Shown: piece after piece, positions 45,919 to 60,518 of the stretch
Numbering within the stretch: the stretch's first letter is position 1
Layout: each line of letters begins with the position of its first letter
Assembly: GCA_023614405.1 (NCBI GenBank)
Contig: CM042686.1
Location: 351,734,329-351,798,328, forward strand
From: Avena insularis
Taxonomy: Eukaryota > Streptophyta > Magnoliopsida > Poales > Poaceae
Length of the DNA stretch: 64,000 nt
Direction of reading: 5' to 3'
Translations under genes and position numbers: made by a program
Notes under the pieces: generated by a model
Database searches by the model: none
Told to the model about the DNA's origin: nothing
Seen by the model: only the letters and a program-made list of their open reading frames with translations

Positions 45919-47099
45919 GCAATGACTCTAGCTGTGGTTCATGAAAATAACACACACCCAATGACACTAGTGGATCCATATGTGGTTTGTGGAAAGAACA
46001 GGCATGCAATGACTCTAGGTGTGGTTTGTGAAAATAACACACATGGAATGACTCTAGCTGTGGTTCATGAAAAGAACACACATCGAGTGACACTGGTGGA
46101 TCCATATGTGGTTTGTGGAAAGAACATACATGCAATGACTCAAGCTGTGGTTTGTGAAAAGAATAGACATGCAATGACACTGGTGGATCCATGTGTGGGT
46201 TTTGAGGAGAACACACATGCAATGACACTGAGTGTGGTTCATGAAAAGAACACACATCCAATGCCACTGGTGTGTCCTTATGTGGTTTGTGAGAAGAACA
46301 GACATGCAATGACTCTTGCTGTGGTTCATGAAAAGAACAGACATGCAATGACACTAGTGGATCCATGTGTGCTTTGTGACAAGAACAGACATGCAATGAC
46401 TCTGGCTATGATTCATGAAAAGAACACACATCCAATGACACTGGTGGATCCATATGTGGTCTGTGGAAAGAACAGAAATGCAATGAGTCTAGCTATGGTT
46501 CATGAAAAGAACTGACATGCAATGACACTAGTGGATCCATGTGTGGTTTGTGGGAGGAACAAACATGCAATGACTCTAGCTGTGTTTCATGAAAAGAAAA
46601 CACATGGAATGACACTGGGTGGATCCATATGTGGTTTGTGAGAAGAACAGACATGCAATGACTCTAGCCGTGGTTCATGAAAAGAACAGACATGCAATGA
46701 CACTGGTGGATCCATGTGTGGCTTGTGAGAAGAACACACATGAAATGACACTGGGTGTGGTTCATGAAAAGAACACACATCCAATGACACTAGTGTATCC
46801 TTATGTGGTTTGTGAGAAGAACAGACATGCAATGACTCTAGCTGTGGTTCATGAAAAGAACACACATGCAATGACACTGGTGGATCCATGTGTGGTTTGT
46901 GAGAAGAACAGACATGCAATGTCTCTGGCCGTGGTTCATGAAAAGAAAAAACATCCAATGACACTGGTGGATCCATATGTGGTTTGTGGAAAGAACATAC
47001 ACGCAATGAGTCTAGCTGTGGTTCATGAAAAGAACAGACATGCAATGACACTGGCGGATCCATGTGTGGTTTCTGGGAAGAACAGACATGCAATGACTC

Positions 47100-50000
47100 T
47101 GGCTGCGGTTCATGAAAAGAAAACACATGCAATGACACTAGGTGGATCCATATGTGGTTTGTGAGAAGAACAGACATGCAATGACTCTAGCCGTGGTTCA
47201 TGAAAATAACAGACATGCAATGACACTGGTGGATCCATGTGTGGTTTGTGAGAAGAACACACATGCAATGACACTGGGTGTGGTTCATGAAAAGAACACA
47301 CATCCAATGACACCAGTGTATCCTTATGTGGTTTGTGAGAAGAATAGACATGCAATGACTCTAGCTGTGGTTCATGAAATGGACAGACATGCAATGACAC
47401 TAGTGGATCCATGTGTGGTTTGTGAGTAGAACAGACATGCAATGACTCAGGCTGTGGTTCATGAAAAGAACACACATCCAATGACACTGGTGGATCCATA
47501 TGTGGTTTGGGGAAAGAACAAACATGCAATGACTCTAGCTGTGGTTCATGAAAAGAACAGACATGCAATGACTCTGGCTGTGGTTCATGAAAAGAAAACA
47601 CATGCAATGACACTGGGTGGATCCATATGTGGTTTGTGAGAAGAACAGACATGCAATGACTCTATCCGTGGTTCATGAAAAGAACAGACATGCAATGACA
47701 CTGGTGGATCCATGTTTGGTTTGTGAGAAGAACACACATGCAATGACTCTGGCCATGGTTCGTGAAAAGAATAGACATCCAATGACAATGTTGTATCCTT
47801 ATGTGGTTTGTGGAAAAAAACATGCAATGACTCTAGTTGTGGTTCATGAAAAGAACACACATCTAATCACACTTGTGGATCCATGTGTGGTTTTTGGAAA
47901 GAACAGACATGCAATGACACTAGTGTGGTTCATGAAAAGAGCAGACATCCAATGACACTGGTGGATCCATGTGTGGTTTCTGAGAAGAACACACAAGCGA
48001 TGACACTGGGTTTGGTTCATGAAAAGAACACACATCCAATGACACTGTTGGATCCTTATGTGGTTTGTGAAAAGAACACACATGCAAGGACTCTAGCTGT
48101 GGTTCATGAAAAGAACACACATCCAATGACACTAGTGGATCCATATGTGGTTTGTGGAAAGAACATACATGCAATGTCTCTAGCTATGGTTCATGACAAG
48201 AACACACATTCAACGACTCTAGCTGTGGTTCATGAAAAGAACACACATCCAGTGACACTGGTGGATCCATATGTGGTTTGTGGAAAGAACATACATGCAA
48301 TGACTCTAGCTGTGGTTTGTGAAAAGAATAGACATGAAATGACACTGGTGGATCCATGTGTGGTTTTTGAGGAGAACACACATGCAATGACACTGGGTGT
48401 GGTTCATGAAAAGAACACACATCCAATGACACTGGTGTGTCCTTATGTGGTTTGTGAGAAGAACAGACATGCAATGACTCTAGTTGTGGTTCATTAATAG
48501 AACAGACATGCAATGACATTAGTGGATCCGTGTGTGGTTTGTGAGAAGAACAGACATGCAATGACTCTGGCTGTGGTTCATGAAAAGAACACACATCCAA
48601 TGACACTGGTGGATCCATATATGGTTTGTGGAAAGAATAGACATGCAATGACTCTAGCTATGGTTCATGAAAAGAACTGACATGCAATGACACTAGTGGA
48701 TCCATGTGTGGTTTGTGAGAAGAACAGACATGCAATGACTCTGGTTGTGATTCATATAAAGAACACACATCCAATGACACTAGTGGATCCATATATGGTT
48801 TGTGGAAAGAACAGCCATGCAATGACTCTAGCTGTGGTTCATGAAAAGAACGGACATGAGATGACACTAGTGGATCCATGTATGGTATTTGGGAAGAACA
48901 AACATGCAATGACTCTAGCTATGGTTCATGAAAAGAACACACATGGAATGACACTTGGTGGATCCATATGTGGTCTATCAGAAGAATAGACATGCAATGA
49001 CTCTGGCCGTGGTTCATGAAAAGAACACACATCCAATGACACTGGTGGATCCATATGTGGTTTGTGGAAAGAACAGACATGCAATGAGTCTTGCTGTGGT
49101 TCATGAAAATAACAGACATGCAATGACACCGGTGTACCCATGCGTTGTTTGTGGGAAGAACAGACATGCAATGACTCTGGCTGTGGTTCATGAAAAGAAA
49201 ACACATGTAATGACACTAGGTGGATCCATATGTGCTTTGTGAGAAGAATAGACATGCAATGACTCTAGCCGTGGTTCATGAAAAGAACAGACATGCATTG
49301 ACATTGGTGGATCCATGCGTGGTTTGTGAGAACACACATGCAATGACACTGGGTGTGGTTCATGAAAAGAACACACATCCAATGACACCAGTGTCTCCTT
49401 ATGTGGTTTGTGAGAAGAATAGACATGAAATGACTCTAGCTGTGGTTCATGAAAAGAACAGACATGCAATGACACTAGTGGATCCATGTGTGGTTTGTGA
49501 GTAGAACAGACATGCGATGACTCTGGCTGTGGTTCATGAAAAGAACACACATGCAATGACAATGGTGGATCCATGTGTGGTTTGTGGAAAGAACAAACAT
49601 GCAATGACTCTAGCTATGGTTCATGAAAAGAACAGACATGCAATGACACTGGTGGATCCATGTGTGGTTTGTGGGAAGAACAGACATGTAATGACTCTGG
49701 CTGTGGTTCATGAAAAGAAAACACATGCAATGACACTGGGTGGATCCATATGTGGTTTGTGAGAAGAATAGACATGCAATGACTCTAGCCGTGGTTCATG
49801 AAAAGAACATACATGCAATGACACTGGTGGATCCATGTGTGGTTTGTGAGAAGAACACACATGCAATTAATCTGGTCATGGTTCATGAAAAGAAAAGACA
49901 TCCAATGACAACGGTTTATCCTTATGTGGTTTGTGGAAAGAAAAAACATGCAATGACTCTAGTTGTGGTTCATGAAAAGAACACACATCCAATCACACTT

Positions 50001-53000
50001 GTGGATCCATGAGTGGTTTTTGGAAAGAACAGACATGCAATGACACTGGTGTGGTTCATGAAAAGAGCAGACATCCAATGACACTGGTGGATCCATGTGT
50101 GGTTTGTGAGAAGAACACACATGCAATGACACTGGGTTTGGTTCATGAAAAGAACACACATCCAGTGACACTGTTGGTTTCTTATGTGGTTTGTGAAAAG
50201 AACACACATGCAAGGACTCTAGCTGTGGTTCATGAAAAGAACACACATCCAATGACACTAGTGGATCCATATGTGGTTTGTGGAAAGAACATACATGCAA
50301 TGTCTCTAGCTATGGTTCATGAAAAGAACACACATTCAACGACTCTAGCTGTGGTTCATGAAAAGAACACACATCCAGTGACATTGGTGGATCCATATGT
50401 GGTTTGTGGAAAGAACATACATGCAATGACTCTAGATGTGGTTTGTGAAAAGAATAGACATGCAATGACACTGGTGGATCCATGTGTGGTTTTTTAGGAG
50501 AACACACATGCAATGACACTGGTGTGGTTCCTGAAAATAACACACGTCCAATGACACTGGTGTGTCCTTATGTGGTCTGTGTCCTTATGTGGTCTGTGAG
50601 AAGAACAGACATGCAATGACTCTAGTTGTGGTTCATTAATAGAACAGACATGCAATGACATTAGTGGATCCATGTGTGGTTTGTGAGAAGAACAGACATG
50701 CAATGACTCTGGCTGTGGTTCATGAAAAGAACACACATCCAATGACACTGGTGGATCCATATATGGTTTGTGGAAAGAATAGACATGCAATGACTCTAGC
50801 GATGGTTCATGAAAAGAACTGACATGCAATGACACTAGTGGATCCATGTGTGGTTTGTGAGAAGAACAGACATTCAATGACTCTGGTTGTGATTCATATA
50901 AAGATCACACATCCAATGACACTAGTGGATCCATATATGGTTTGTGGAAAGAACAGCCATGCAATGACTCTAGCTGTGGTTCATGAAAAGAACGGACATG
51001 CATTGACACTAGTGGATCCATGTATGGTATTTGGGAAGAACAGACATGCAATGACTCTAGGTATGGTTCATGAAAAGAACACACATGGAATGACACTTGG
51101 TGGATCCATATGTGGTCTATCAGAAGAATAGACATGCAATGACTCTGGCCGTGGTTCATGAAAAGAACACACATCCAATGACACTGGTGGATCCATATGT
51201 GGTTTGTGGAAAGAACAGACATGAAATGAGTCTTGCTGTGGTTCATGAAAATAACAGACATGCAATGACACCGGTGTACCCATGCGTTGTTTGTGGGAAG
51301 AACAGACATGCAATGACTCTGGCTGTGGTTCATGAAAAGAAAACACATGCAATGACACTAGTTGGATCCATATGTGCTTTGTGAGAAGAATAGACATGCA
51401 ATGACTCTAGCCGTGGTTCATGAAAAGAACAGACATGCATTGACATTGGTGGATCCATGCGTGGTTTGTGAGAACACACATGCAATGACACTGGGTGTGT
51501 TTCATGAAAAGAACACACATCCAATGACACCAGTGTCTCCTTATGTGGTTTGTGAGAAGAATAGACATGCAATGACTCTAGCTGTGGTTCATGAAAAGAA
51601 CAGACATGCAATGACACTAGTGGATCCATGTGTGGTTTGTGAGTAGAACAGACGTGCGATGACTCTGGCTGTGGTTCATGAAAAGAACACACATGCAATG
51701 ACAATGGTGGATCCATGTGTGGTTTGTGGAAAGAACAAACATGCAATGACTCTAGCTATGGTTCATGAAAAGAACAGACATGCAATGACACTGGTGGATC
51801 CATGTGTGGTTTGTGGGAAGAACAGACATGTAATGACTCTGGCTGTGGTTCATGAAAAGAAAACACATGCAATGACACTGGGTGGATCCATATGTGGTTT
51901 GTGAGAAGAATAGACATGCAATGACTCTAGCCGTGGTTCATGAAAAGAACATACATGCAATGACACTGGTGGATCCATGTGTGGTTTGTGAGAAGAACAC
52001 ACATGCAATTAATCTGGTCATGGTTCATGAAAAGAAAAGACATCCAATGACAACGGTTTATCCTTATGTGGTTTTTGGAAAGAAAAAACATGCAATGACT
52101 CTAGTTGTGGTTCATGAAAAGAACACACATCCAATCACACTTGTGGATCCATGAGTGGTTTTTGGAAAGAACAGACATGCAATGACACTGGTGTGGTTCA
52201 TGAAAAGAGCAGACATCCAATGACACTGGTGGATCCATGTGTGGTTTGTGAGAAGAACACACATGCAATGACACTGGGTTTGGTTCATGAAAAGAACACA
52301 CATCCAGTGACACTGTTGGATCCTTATGTGGTTTGTGAAAAGAACACACATGCAAGGACTCTAGCTGTGGTTCATGAAAAGAACACACATCCAATGACAC
52401 TAGTGGATCCATATGTGGTTTGTGGAAAGAACATACATGCAATGTCTCTAGCTATGGTTCATGAAAAGAACACACATTCAATGACTCTAGCTGTGGTTCA
52501 TGAAAAGAACACACATCCAGTGACATTGGTGGATCCATATGTGGTTTGTGGAAAGAACATACATGCAATGACTCTAGCTGTGGTTTGTGAAAAGAATAGA
52601 CATGCAATGACACTGGTGGATCCATGTGTGGTTTTTGAGGAGAACACACATGCAATGACACTGGTGTGGTTCCTGAAAATAACACACGTCCAATGACACT
52701 GGTGTGTCCTTATGTGGTTTGTGAGAAGAACAGACATGCAATGACTCTAGTTGTGGTTCATGAAAAGAACAGACATGCAATGACATTAGTGGATCCATGT
52801 GTGGTTTGTGAGAAGAACAGACATGCAATGACTCTGGCTGTGGTTCATGAAAAGAACACACATCCAATGACACTGGTGGATCCATATATGGTTTGTGGAA
52901 AGAATAGACATGCAATGACTCTAGCGATGGTTCATGAAAAGAACTGACATGCAATGACACTAGTGGATCCATGTGTGGTTTGTGAGAAGAACAGACATTC

Positions 53001-56000
53001 AATGACTCTGGTTGTGATTCATATAAAGAACACACATCCAATGACACTAGTGGATCCATATATGGTTTGTGGAAAGAACAGCCATGCAATGACTCTAGCT
53101 GTGGTTCATGAAAAGAACGGACATGCAATGACACTAGTGGATCCATGTATGGTATTTGGGAAGAACAGACATGCAATGACTCTAGCTATGGTTCATGAAA
53201 AGAACACACATGGAATGACACTTGGTGGATCCATATGTGGTCTATCAGAAGAATAGACATGCAATGACTCTGGCCGTGGTTCATGAAAAGAACACACATC
53301 CAATGACACTGGTGGATCCATATGTGGTTTGTGGAAAGAACAGACATGCAATGAGTCTTGCTGTGGTTCTTGAAAATAACAGACATGCAATGACACCGGT
53401 GGACCCATGCGTGGTTTGTGGGAAGAACAGACATGCAATGACTCTGGCTATGGTTCATGAAAAGAAAACACATGCAATGACACTAGTTGGATCCATATGT
53501 GCTTTGTGAGAAGAATAGACATGCAATGACTCTAGCCGTGGTTCATGAAAAGAACAGACATGCATTGACATTGGTGGATCCATGCGTGGTTTGTGAGAAC
53601 ACACATGCAATGACACTGGGTGTGGTTCATGAAAAGAACACACATCCAATGACACCAGTGTCTCCTTATGTGGTTTGTGAGAAGAACAGACATGCAATGA
53701 CTCTAGCTGTGGTTCATGAAAAGAACAGACATGCAATGACACTAGTGGATCCATGTGTGGTTTGTGAGTAGAACAGACGTGCGATGACTCTGGCTGTGGT
53801 ACATGAAAAGAACACACATGCAATGACAATGGTGGATCCATGTGTGGTTTGTGGAAAGAACAAACATGCAATGACTCTAGCTATGGTTCATGAAAAGAAC
53901 AGACATGCAATGACACTGGTGGATCCATGTGTGGTTTGTGGGAAGAACAGACATGTAATGACTCTGGCTGTGGTTCATGAAAAGAAAACACATGCAATGA
54001 CACTGGGTGGATCCATATGTGGTTTGTGAGAAGAATAGACATGCAATGACTCTAGCCGTGGTTCATGAAAAGAACAGAGATGCAATGACACTGGTGGATC
54101 CATGTGTGGTTTGTGAGAAGAACACACATGCAATGAATGTGGCTGTGGTTCATGAAAAGAAAAGACATCCAATGACAATGGTGTATCCTTATGTGGTTTG
54201 TGGAAAGAAAAAACATGCAATGACTCTAGTTGTGGTTCATGAAAAGAACACACATCGAATCACACTTGTGGATCCATGTGTGGTTTTTGGAAAGAACAGA
54301 CATGCAATGACACTGGTGTGGTTCATGAAAAGAGCAGACATCCAATGACACTTGTGGATCCATGTGTGGTTTGTGAGAAGAACACACATGCAATGACACT
54401 GGGTTTGGTTCATGAAAAGAACACACATCCAATGACACTGTTGGATCCTTATGTGGTTTGTGAAAAGAACACACATGCAAGGACTCTAGCTGTGGTTCAT
54501 GAAAAGAACACACATCCAATGACACTAGTGGATCCATATGTGGTTTGTGGAAAGAACATACATGCAATGTATCTAGCTATGGTTCATGAAAAGAACACAC
54601 ATTCAACGACTCTAGCTGTGGTTCATGAAAAGAACACACATCCAGTGACACTGGTTGATCCATATGTGGTTTGTGGAAAGAACATACATGCAATGACTCT
54701 AGCTGTGGTTTGTGAAAAGAATATACATGCAATGACACTGGTGGAACCACGTGTGGTTTTTGAGGAGAACACACATGCAATGACACTGGGTGTGGTTCCT
54801 AAAAAGAACACACATCCAATGACACTCGTGTGTCCTTATGTGGTTTGTGAGAAGAACAGACATGCAATGACTCTAGTTGTGGTTCATGAAAAGAACAGAC
54901 ATGCAATGACATTAGTGGATCCATGTGTGGTTTGTGAGAAGAACAGACATGCAATGACAATGGCTGTGGTTCATGAAAAGAACACACATCCAATGACACT
55001 AGTGGATCCATATATGGTTTGTGGAAAGAATAAACATGCAATGACTCTAGCGATGGTTCATGAAAAGAACTGACATGCAATGACACTAGTGGATCCATGT
55101 GTGGTTTGTGAGAAGAATAGACATGCAATGACTCTGGTTGTGATTCATATAAAGAACACACATCCAATGACACTAGTGGATCCATATGTGGTTTGTGGAA
55201 AGAACAGCCATGCAATGACTCTAGCTGTGGTTCATGAAAAGAACTGACATGCAATGACACTAGTGGATCCATGTGTGGTTTGTGGAAAGAACAGACATGC
55301 AATGAGTCTTGCTGTGGTTCATGAAAAGAACAGACATGCAATGACACTGGTGGACCCATGCGTGGTTTGTCAGAAGAACAGACATGCAATGACTCTGCAT
55401 GTGGTTCAGGAAAACAAAACACATGCAATGAAACTAGGTGGATCCATATGTGTTTTTTGAGAAGAATAGACATGCAATGACTCTAGCCGTGGTTCATGAA
55501 AAGAACAGACATGCATTGACATTGGTGGATCCATGCGTGGTTTGTGAGAACACACATGCAATGACACTGGGTGTGGTTCATGAAAAGAACACACATCCAA
55601 TGACACCAGTGTCTCCTTATGTGGTTTGTGAGAAGAAGAGACATGCAATGACTCTAGCTATGGTTCATGAAAAGAACAGACATGCAATGACACTGGTGGA
55701 TCCATGTGTGGTTTGTGGGAAGAACAGACATGTAATGACTCTGGCTGTGGTTCATGAAAAGAAAACACATGCAATGACACTTGGTGGATCGATATGTGGT
55801 TTGTGAGAAGATTAGACATGCAATGACTCTAGCCGTGGTTCATGAAAAGAACAGACATGCAATGACACTGGTGGATCCATGTGTGGTTTGTGAGAAGAAC
55901 ACACGTGCAATGAATCTGGTTGTGGTTCATGAAAAGATAAGACATACAATGACAACGGTGTATCCTTATGTGGTTTGTGGAAAGAAAAAACATGCAATTA
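47100..56000. repeat. Higher-order repeat of about 2125 bp, four copies
   Basis: Equivalent points are 47883, 50009, 52151 and 54276 (offsets 2126, 2142, 2125); also 49220, 51362 and 53487. The 2142 offset is 17 bp longer because of a perfect tandem duplication at 50562-50595 in the second copy. The last copy is shortened: 55438 matches 53487 with an offset of 1951. Copies are very similar to each other and much less similar to the flanking 42.3-43 kb and 57-59.7 kb units. Confidence 0.85.
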
Positions 56001-59000
56001 CTCTAGTTGTGGTTCATGAAAAGAACACACATCCAATCACACTTGTGGATCCATGTTTGGTTTGTGGAAAGAACAAACATGCAATGACACTGGTGGTTAA
56101 TGAAAGGAGCAGACATCCAATGACACAGGTGGATCCTGATGTGGTTTGTGAAAAGAACACACATGCAATGACTCTAGCCATGGTTCATGAAAAGAACACA
56201 CATCCAATGACACTAGTGGATCCATCTGTGGTTTGTGGAAAGAACAGACATGCAATGACTCTAGGATTGGTTTGTGAAAATAACACACAAGGAATGACGC
56301 TAGCTATGGTTCATGAAAAGAACACACATCCAGTGACACTGGTGGATCCATATGTGGTTTGTGGAAAGAACATACATGCAATGACTCTAGTTGTGGTATG
56401 TGAAAAGAATAGACATGCAATGACACTGGTGGATCCATGTGTGGTTTTTGAGAAGAACACACATGCAATGACACCGGGTGTGGTTCATGAAAAGAACACA
56501 CATCCAATGACACTAGTGTGTCCTTATGTGGTTTGTGCGAAGAACATACATGCAATGACTCTAGCTGTGGTTCATGAAAATAACAGACATGCAATGACAC
56601 TAGTGGATCCATGTGTGGTTTGTCAGAAGAACAGACATGCAATGACTCTGGCTCTGATTCATGAAAAGAACACAAATCCAATGACACTAGTGGATCGACA
56701 TGTGGTTTGTGGAAAGAACTACCATGCAATGACTCTAGCTGTGGTTCATGAAAAGAACTGACATGCAATGACACTAGAGGATCCATGTGTGGTTTGTGGG
56801 AAGAACAGACATGCAATGACTCTAGCTATGGTTCATGAAAAAAACACATGGAATAACACTGGGTGGATATCTATGTGGTTTGTGCAAAGAACAGACTTGC
56901 AATGACTCTAGCCGTGGTTCATGAAAATAACATACATGCAATGTCACTTCTGGATCCATGTGTGGCTTGTGAGAAGAACACACATGAAATTACACTGGGT
57001 GTGGTTTATGAAAAGAACACACATCCAATGACACTAGTGTATATTTATGTGGTTTGTGAGAAGAACAGACATGCAATGACTCTAGCCGTGGTTCATGAAA
57101 AGAACACACATGCAATGACACTGGTGGATCCATGTGTTGTTTGTGAGAAGGACATACATGCAATGACTCTGGCTGTGGTTCATGAAAAGAACACACATCC
57201 AATGACGCTGGTGGATCCATATGTGGTTTGTGGAAAGAACAGGCATGCATTGACTCTAGATGTGGTTCATGAAAAGAACACACATGAAATGACACTGGTG
57301 GATCCATGTGTGGCTCATGAAAAGAACACACATGCAATGACACTGGGTGTGGTTAATGAAAAGAACATACATGCAATGTCACTGGTGGATCCATGTGTGG
57401 TTTGTGAGAAGAACAAACATGCAATGACACTGGGTGTCGTTCATGAAAAGAACACACATCCAGTGACACTTGTGGATCCATATGTGGTTTCTGAGAAGAA
57501 CAGATATGCAATGACTCTGGGTGTGGTTCATGAAAAGAACACACATCCAATGACACTGGTGGATCCTTATGTGGTTTGTGAGAAGAACAGACATGCAATG
57601 ACTCTAGCTCTGGTTCATGAAAAGAACAGACATGCAATGACACTGGTGGATACATGTGTGGTTTGTGAGAAGAACAGACATGCAATGACTCTAGCCGTGG
57701 TTCATGAAAAGAACACACATCCAATGACACTGGTGGATCCATATGTGGTTTGTGGAAAGAACAGACATGCAATGACTCTAGTTGTGGTTCATGAAAAGAA
57801 CAGACATGCAATGACTCTAGCTGTGTTTTGTGAAAAGAAGACACATCCAGTGACACTGGTGGATCCATATGTGGTTTGTGGAAAGAACAGACATGCAATG
57901 ATTCTAGATGTGGTTTGTGAAAAGAACAGACATGCAATGACACTGGTGGATCCATGTGTGGTTTGTGAGAAGAACACACATGCAATGACTCTGGCTGTGG
58001 TTCATGAAAAGAAAACACATCTAATGACACTAGTGTGTATCCTTATGTGGTTTGTGAAATGAACACACATGCAATGACTCTAGGTGTGGTTCATGAAAAG
58101 AAAACACATGCAATGACACTGGGTGTGTTTCATAAAAAAGAACACACATGCAATGACACTAGTGGATCCATATGTGGTTTGTGGAAAGAATAGACATGCA
58201 ATGACTCTAGCTATGGTTTGTGAAAAGAACAGACATGCAATGACACTGGTGGATCCATATGTGGTTTGTGAGAAGAACATACATGCAATGACTCTGGCTA
58301 TGGTTCATGAAAATAAAACATATCCAATGACACTAGTGTGCATCCTTATGTGGTTTGTGAAAAGAACACACATGCAATGACTCTAGGTGTGGTTCATGAA
58401 AAGAACACACATCCAATGACACTGGTGGATCCATGTATGGTTTGTGCAAATAACAGACATGCAATGACACTGGTGTGGTTCATGAAAAGAACACACATCC
58501 AATGACACTTGTGGATCCATATGTGGTTCGTGGAAAGAACAGACATGCAATGACACTGGGTGTGGTTCACTAAAAGAACACACATTCAATGACATTGGTG
58601 GATCCTTATGTGGTTTGTGAAAAGAACACACATGCAATTACTCTAGCTGTGGTTCATGAAAAGAACACACATCCAATGACACTTGTGGGTCCATATGTGG
58701 TTTGTGGAAAGAACAGACATGCAATGACTCTAGCTGTGGTTAATGAAAAGAACACACATGCAATCACACTGGTGGATCCATGTGTGGTTTGTGGAAAGAA
58801 TAGACATGCAATGATTCTACCTATCGTTAATGAAAAGAACAGACATGCAATGACACTGGTGGATCCATGTGTTGTTCATGAGAAGAACACACATGAAATG
58901 ACACTAGTGCATCGTTATGTGGTTTGTGAGAAGAACACACATGCAATGACTCTAGGTGTGGTTCATGAAAAGAACACACATGCAATGACACTCGTGGATC

Positions 59001-59752
59001 CATGTGTGGTTTGTGAAAAGAACAGACATGCAATGACTCTGGGTGTTGTTCATGAAAAGAACACATATCCAATGACACTGGTGGATCCATATGTGGTTTG
59101 TGAAAAGAACAGACATGCAATCACACTAGTGGATCCATGTGTGTTTTGTGAAAAGAACAGACAGACAATGACAGTAGTGGATCCATGTGTGGTTTGTGAG
59201 AAGAACACACATGCAATGACACTCGGTGTGGTTCATGAAAAGAACACACATCCAATGACACTGGTGGATCCTTATCTGGTTTGTGAGAAGAACACACATG
59301 CAATGACCTCTAGCTGTGGTTCATGAAAAGAACACACATTCAATGACATTGGTTGATCCATATGTGGTTTGTGGAAAGAACAGACATGCAATGACTCTAG
59401 CTGTGGTTAATGAAAAGAACAGACATGCAATGACTCTAGTTGTGGTTAATGAAAAGAACAGACATGCAATGACACTGGTGGATCCATATATGGTTTGTGA
59501 GAAGAACACACATGCAGTGACATTGGGTGCAGTTCATGAAAAGAACACACATCCAATGACACTGGTGGATCCATATGTGGTTTGTGGAAAGAACAGACAT
59601 GTTATGACTCTAGTTGTGGTTCATGAAAAGAATAGACATGCAATGACACTGGTGGATCCATGTGTGGTTCATGAGAAGAACACACATGCAATGACTCTGG
59701 CTGATCCATATGTGGTTTATGAGAAGAACACACATGCAATAAACTCTAGTGG

Positions 59753-60518
59753 ATCTAGCTTGGCATAATTTGATGTATGCCATGATGCATTTCATTGTAC
59801 AAGACACTCACTTTCGATTTTTATACTACTCAGTTTTGCCCTTGGTTTCTTGATACTACTCAGTTTTGTCCTTCCCCTCTCTCTCTTTCCTAGAAGCCCA
59901 AACATGTGCTCACTCTGTCTGCTACGCCCTTATTGGTTGTCATAGTTGTCACGTGGATCGTGCGCACCAACCGTTGATCCTATGTGATCCAACGATGATT
60001 GTTGCACACGTCGTACCCTTCACAGTACAGCGTGAGACAGCACGGACGTCTCCCTCAGTGTGAGATAGCAAGGACGTTTCCCTCTACAAGAAGGAACACA
60101 ATGCCGTCCATGGAAAAAGTCGTCGAGTGGTCATGTCACGTTTAATCTAGTCTACAAAGGCTACTACTGCTACTACAACACATGCACAGGGCAACGGAGT
60201 CATTGAGTGCACGATTGTCGACGGGACGCTGCAATTTATTGCCACTTGATTTTAATAAGACATGTCCGATTTTTACGCAGCACTCTCAATCTCATTTCCA
60301 ACTGGGCCCTACCGCAAGTAACTTCCATGAGTCAAGGGCCCCCACGAGTAGATCGAACATTGCTAGAAATTGGTTCTGTGCCACTTGCATGCAGTGGAAT
60401 CGAGGTATGCCATGAGCGTGTTTTCAATGCAGCTCTAAAGTGGAGATCATGGCTGTTTCAAAAAAAAGGGAACCCAAATAAAGGTGGAGATCATGGTAGC
60501 CCCCACCCTCTCCCACCA
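59753..60518 (+). other. Upstream flank of the small acidic protein gene
   Basis: The array ends at 59752, where the sequence turns unique (TAGCTTGGCATAATTTG). TCAGTTTTG phrases repeat at about 59830 and 59861, and CTCAGTGTGAGA-like phrases near 60024 and 60056. No gene was recognised. Confidence 0.4.

Larger units (their letters stand above)
42346..59752. repeat. 17.4 kb minisatellite array, 87-bp dimeric unit
   Basis: The whole stretch is built from two related subunits. The 39-bp one runs from ATGCAATGACTCTAGCTGTG to GAAAAGAACACAC. The 48-bp one has a 9-bp insertion that includes GGATCC. They mostly alternate as an 87-bp dimer; for example, unit starts at 57680 and 57767 are 87 bp apart. 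About 200 dimers fit. On the plus strand the dimer translates as HAMTLAVVHEKNT plus HPMTLVDPYVVCGKNR; on the minus strand as CSFHKPH and LHVCSFHEP phrases. Because 39, 48 and 87 divide by three and the unit lacks stops in these frames, ORFs of up to 399 codons appear by chance of design on both strands. No start, splice or promoter context supports a protein. Origin and family are unknown to me. Confidence 0.95.

Noticed and set aside
42346..59752. CRISPR-like or coding tandem array
   Set aside because: Units are contiguous with no unique spacers, and the sequence is a plant minisatellite. The many ORFs on both strands follow from unit length and have no gene context, so none is listed as a CDS.
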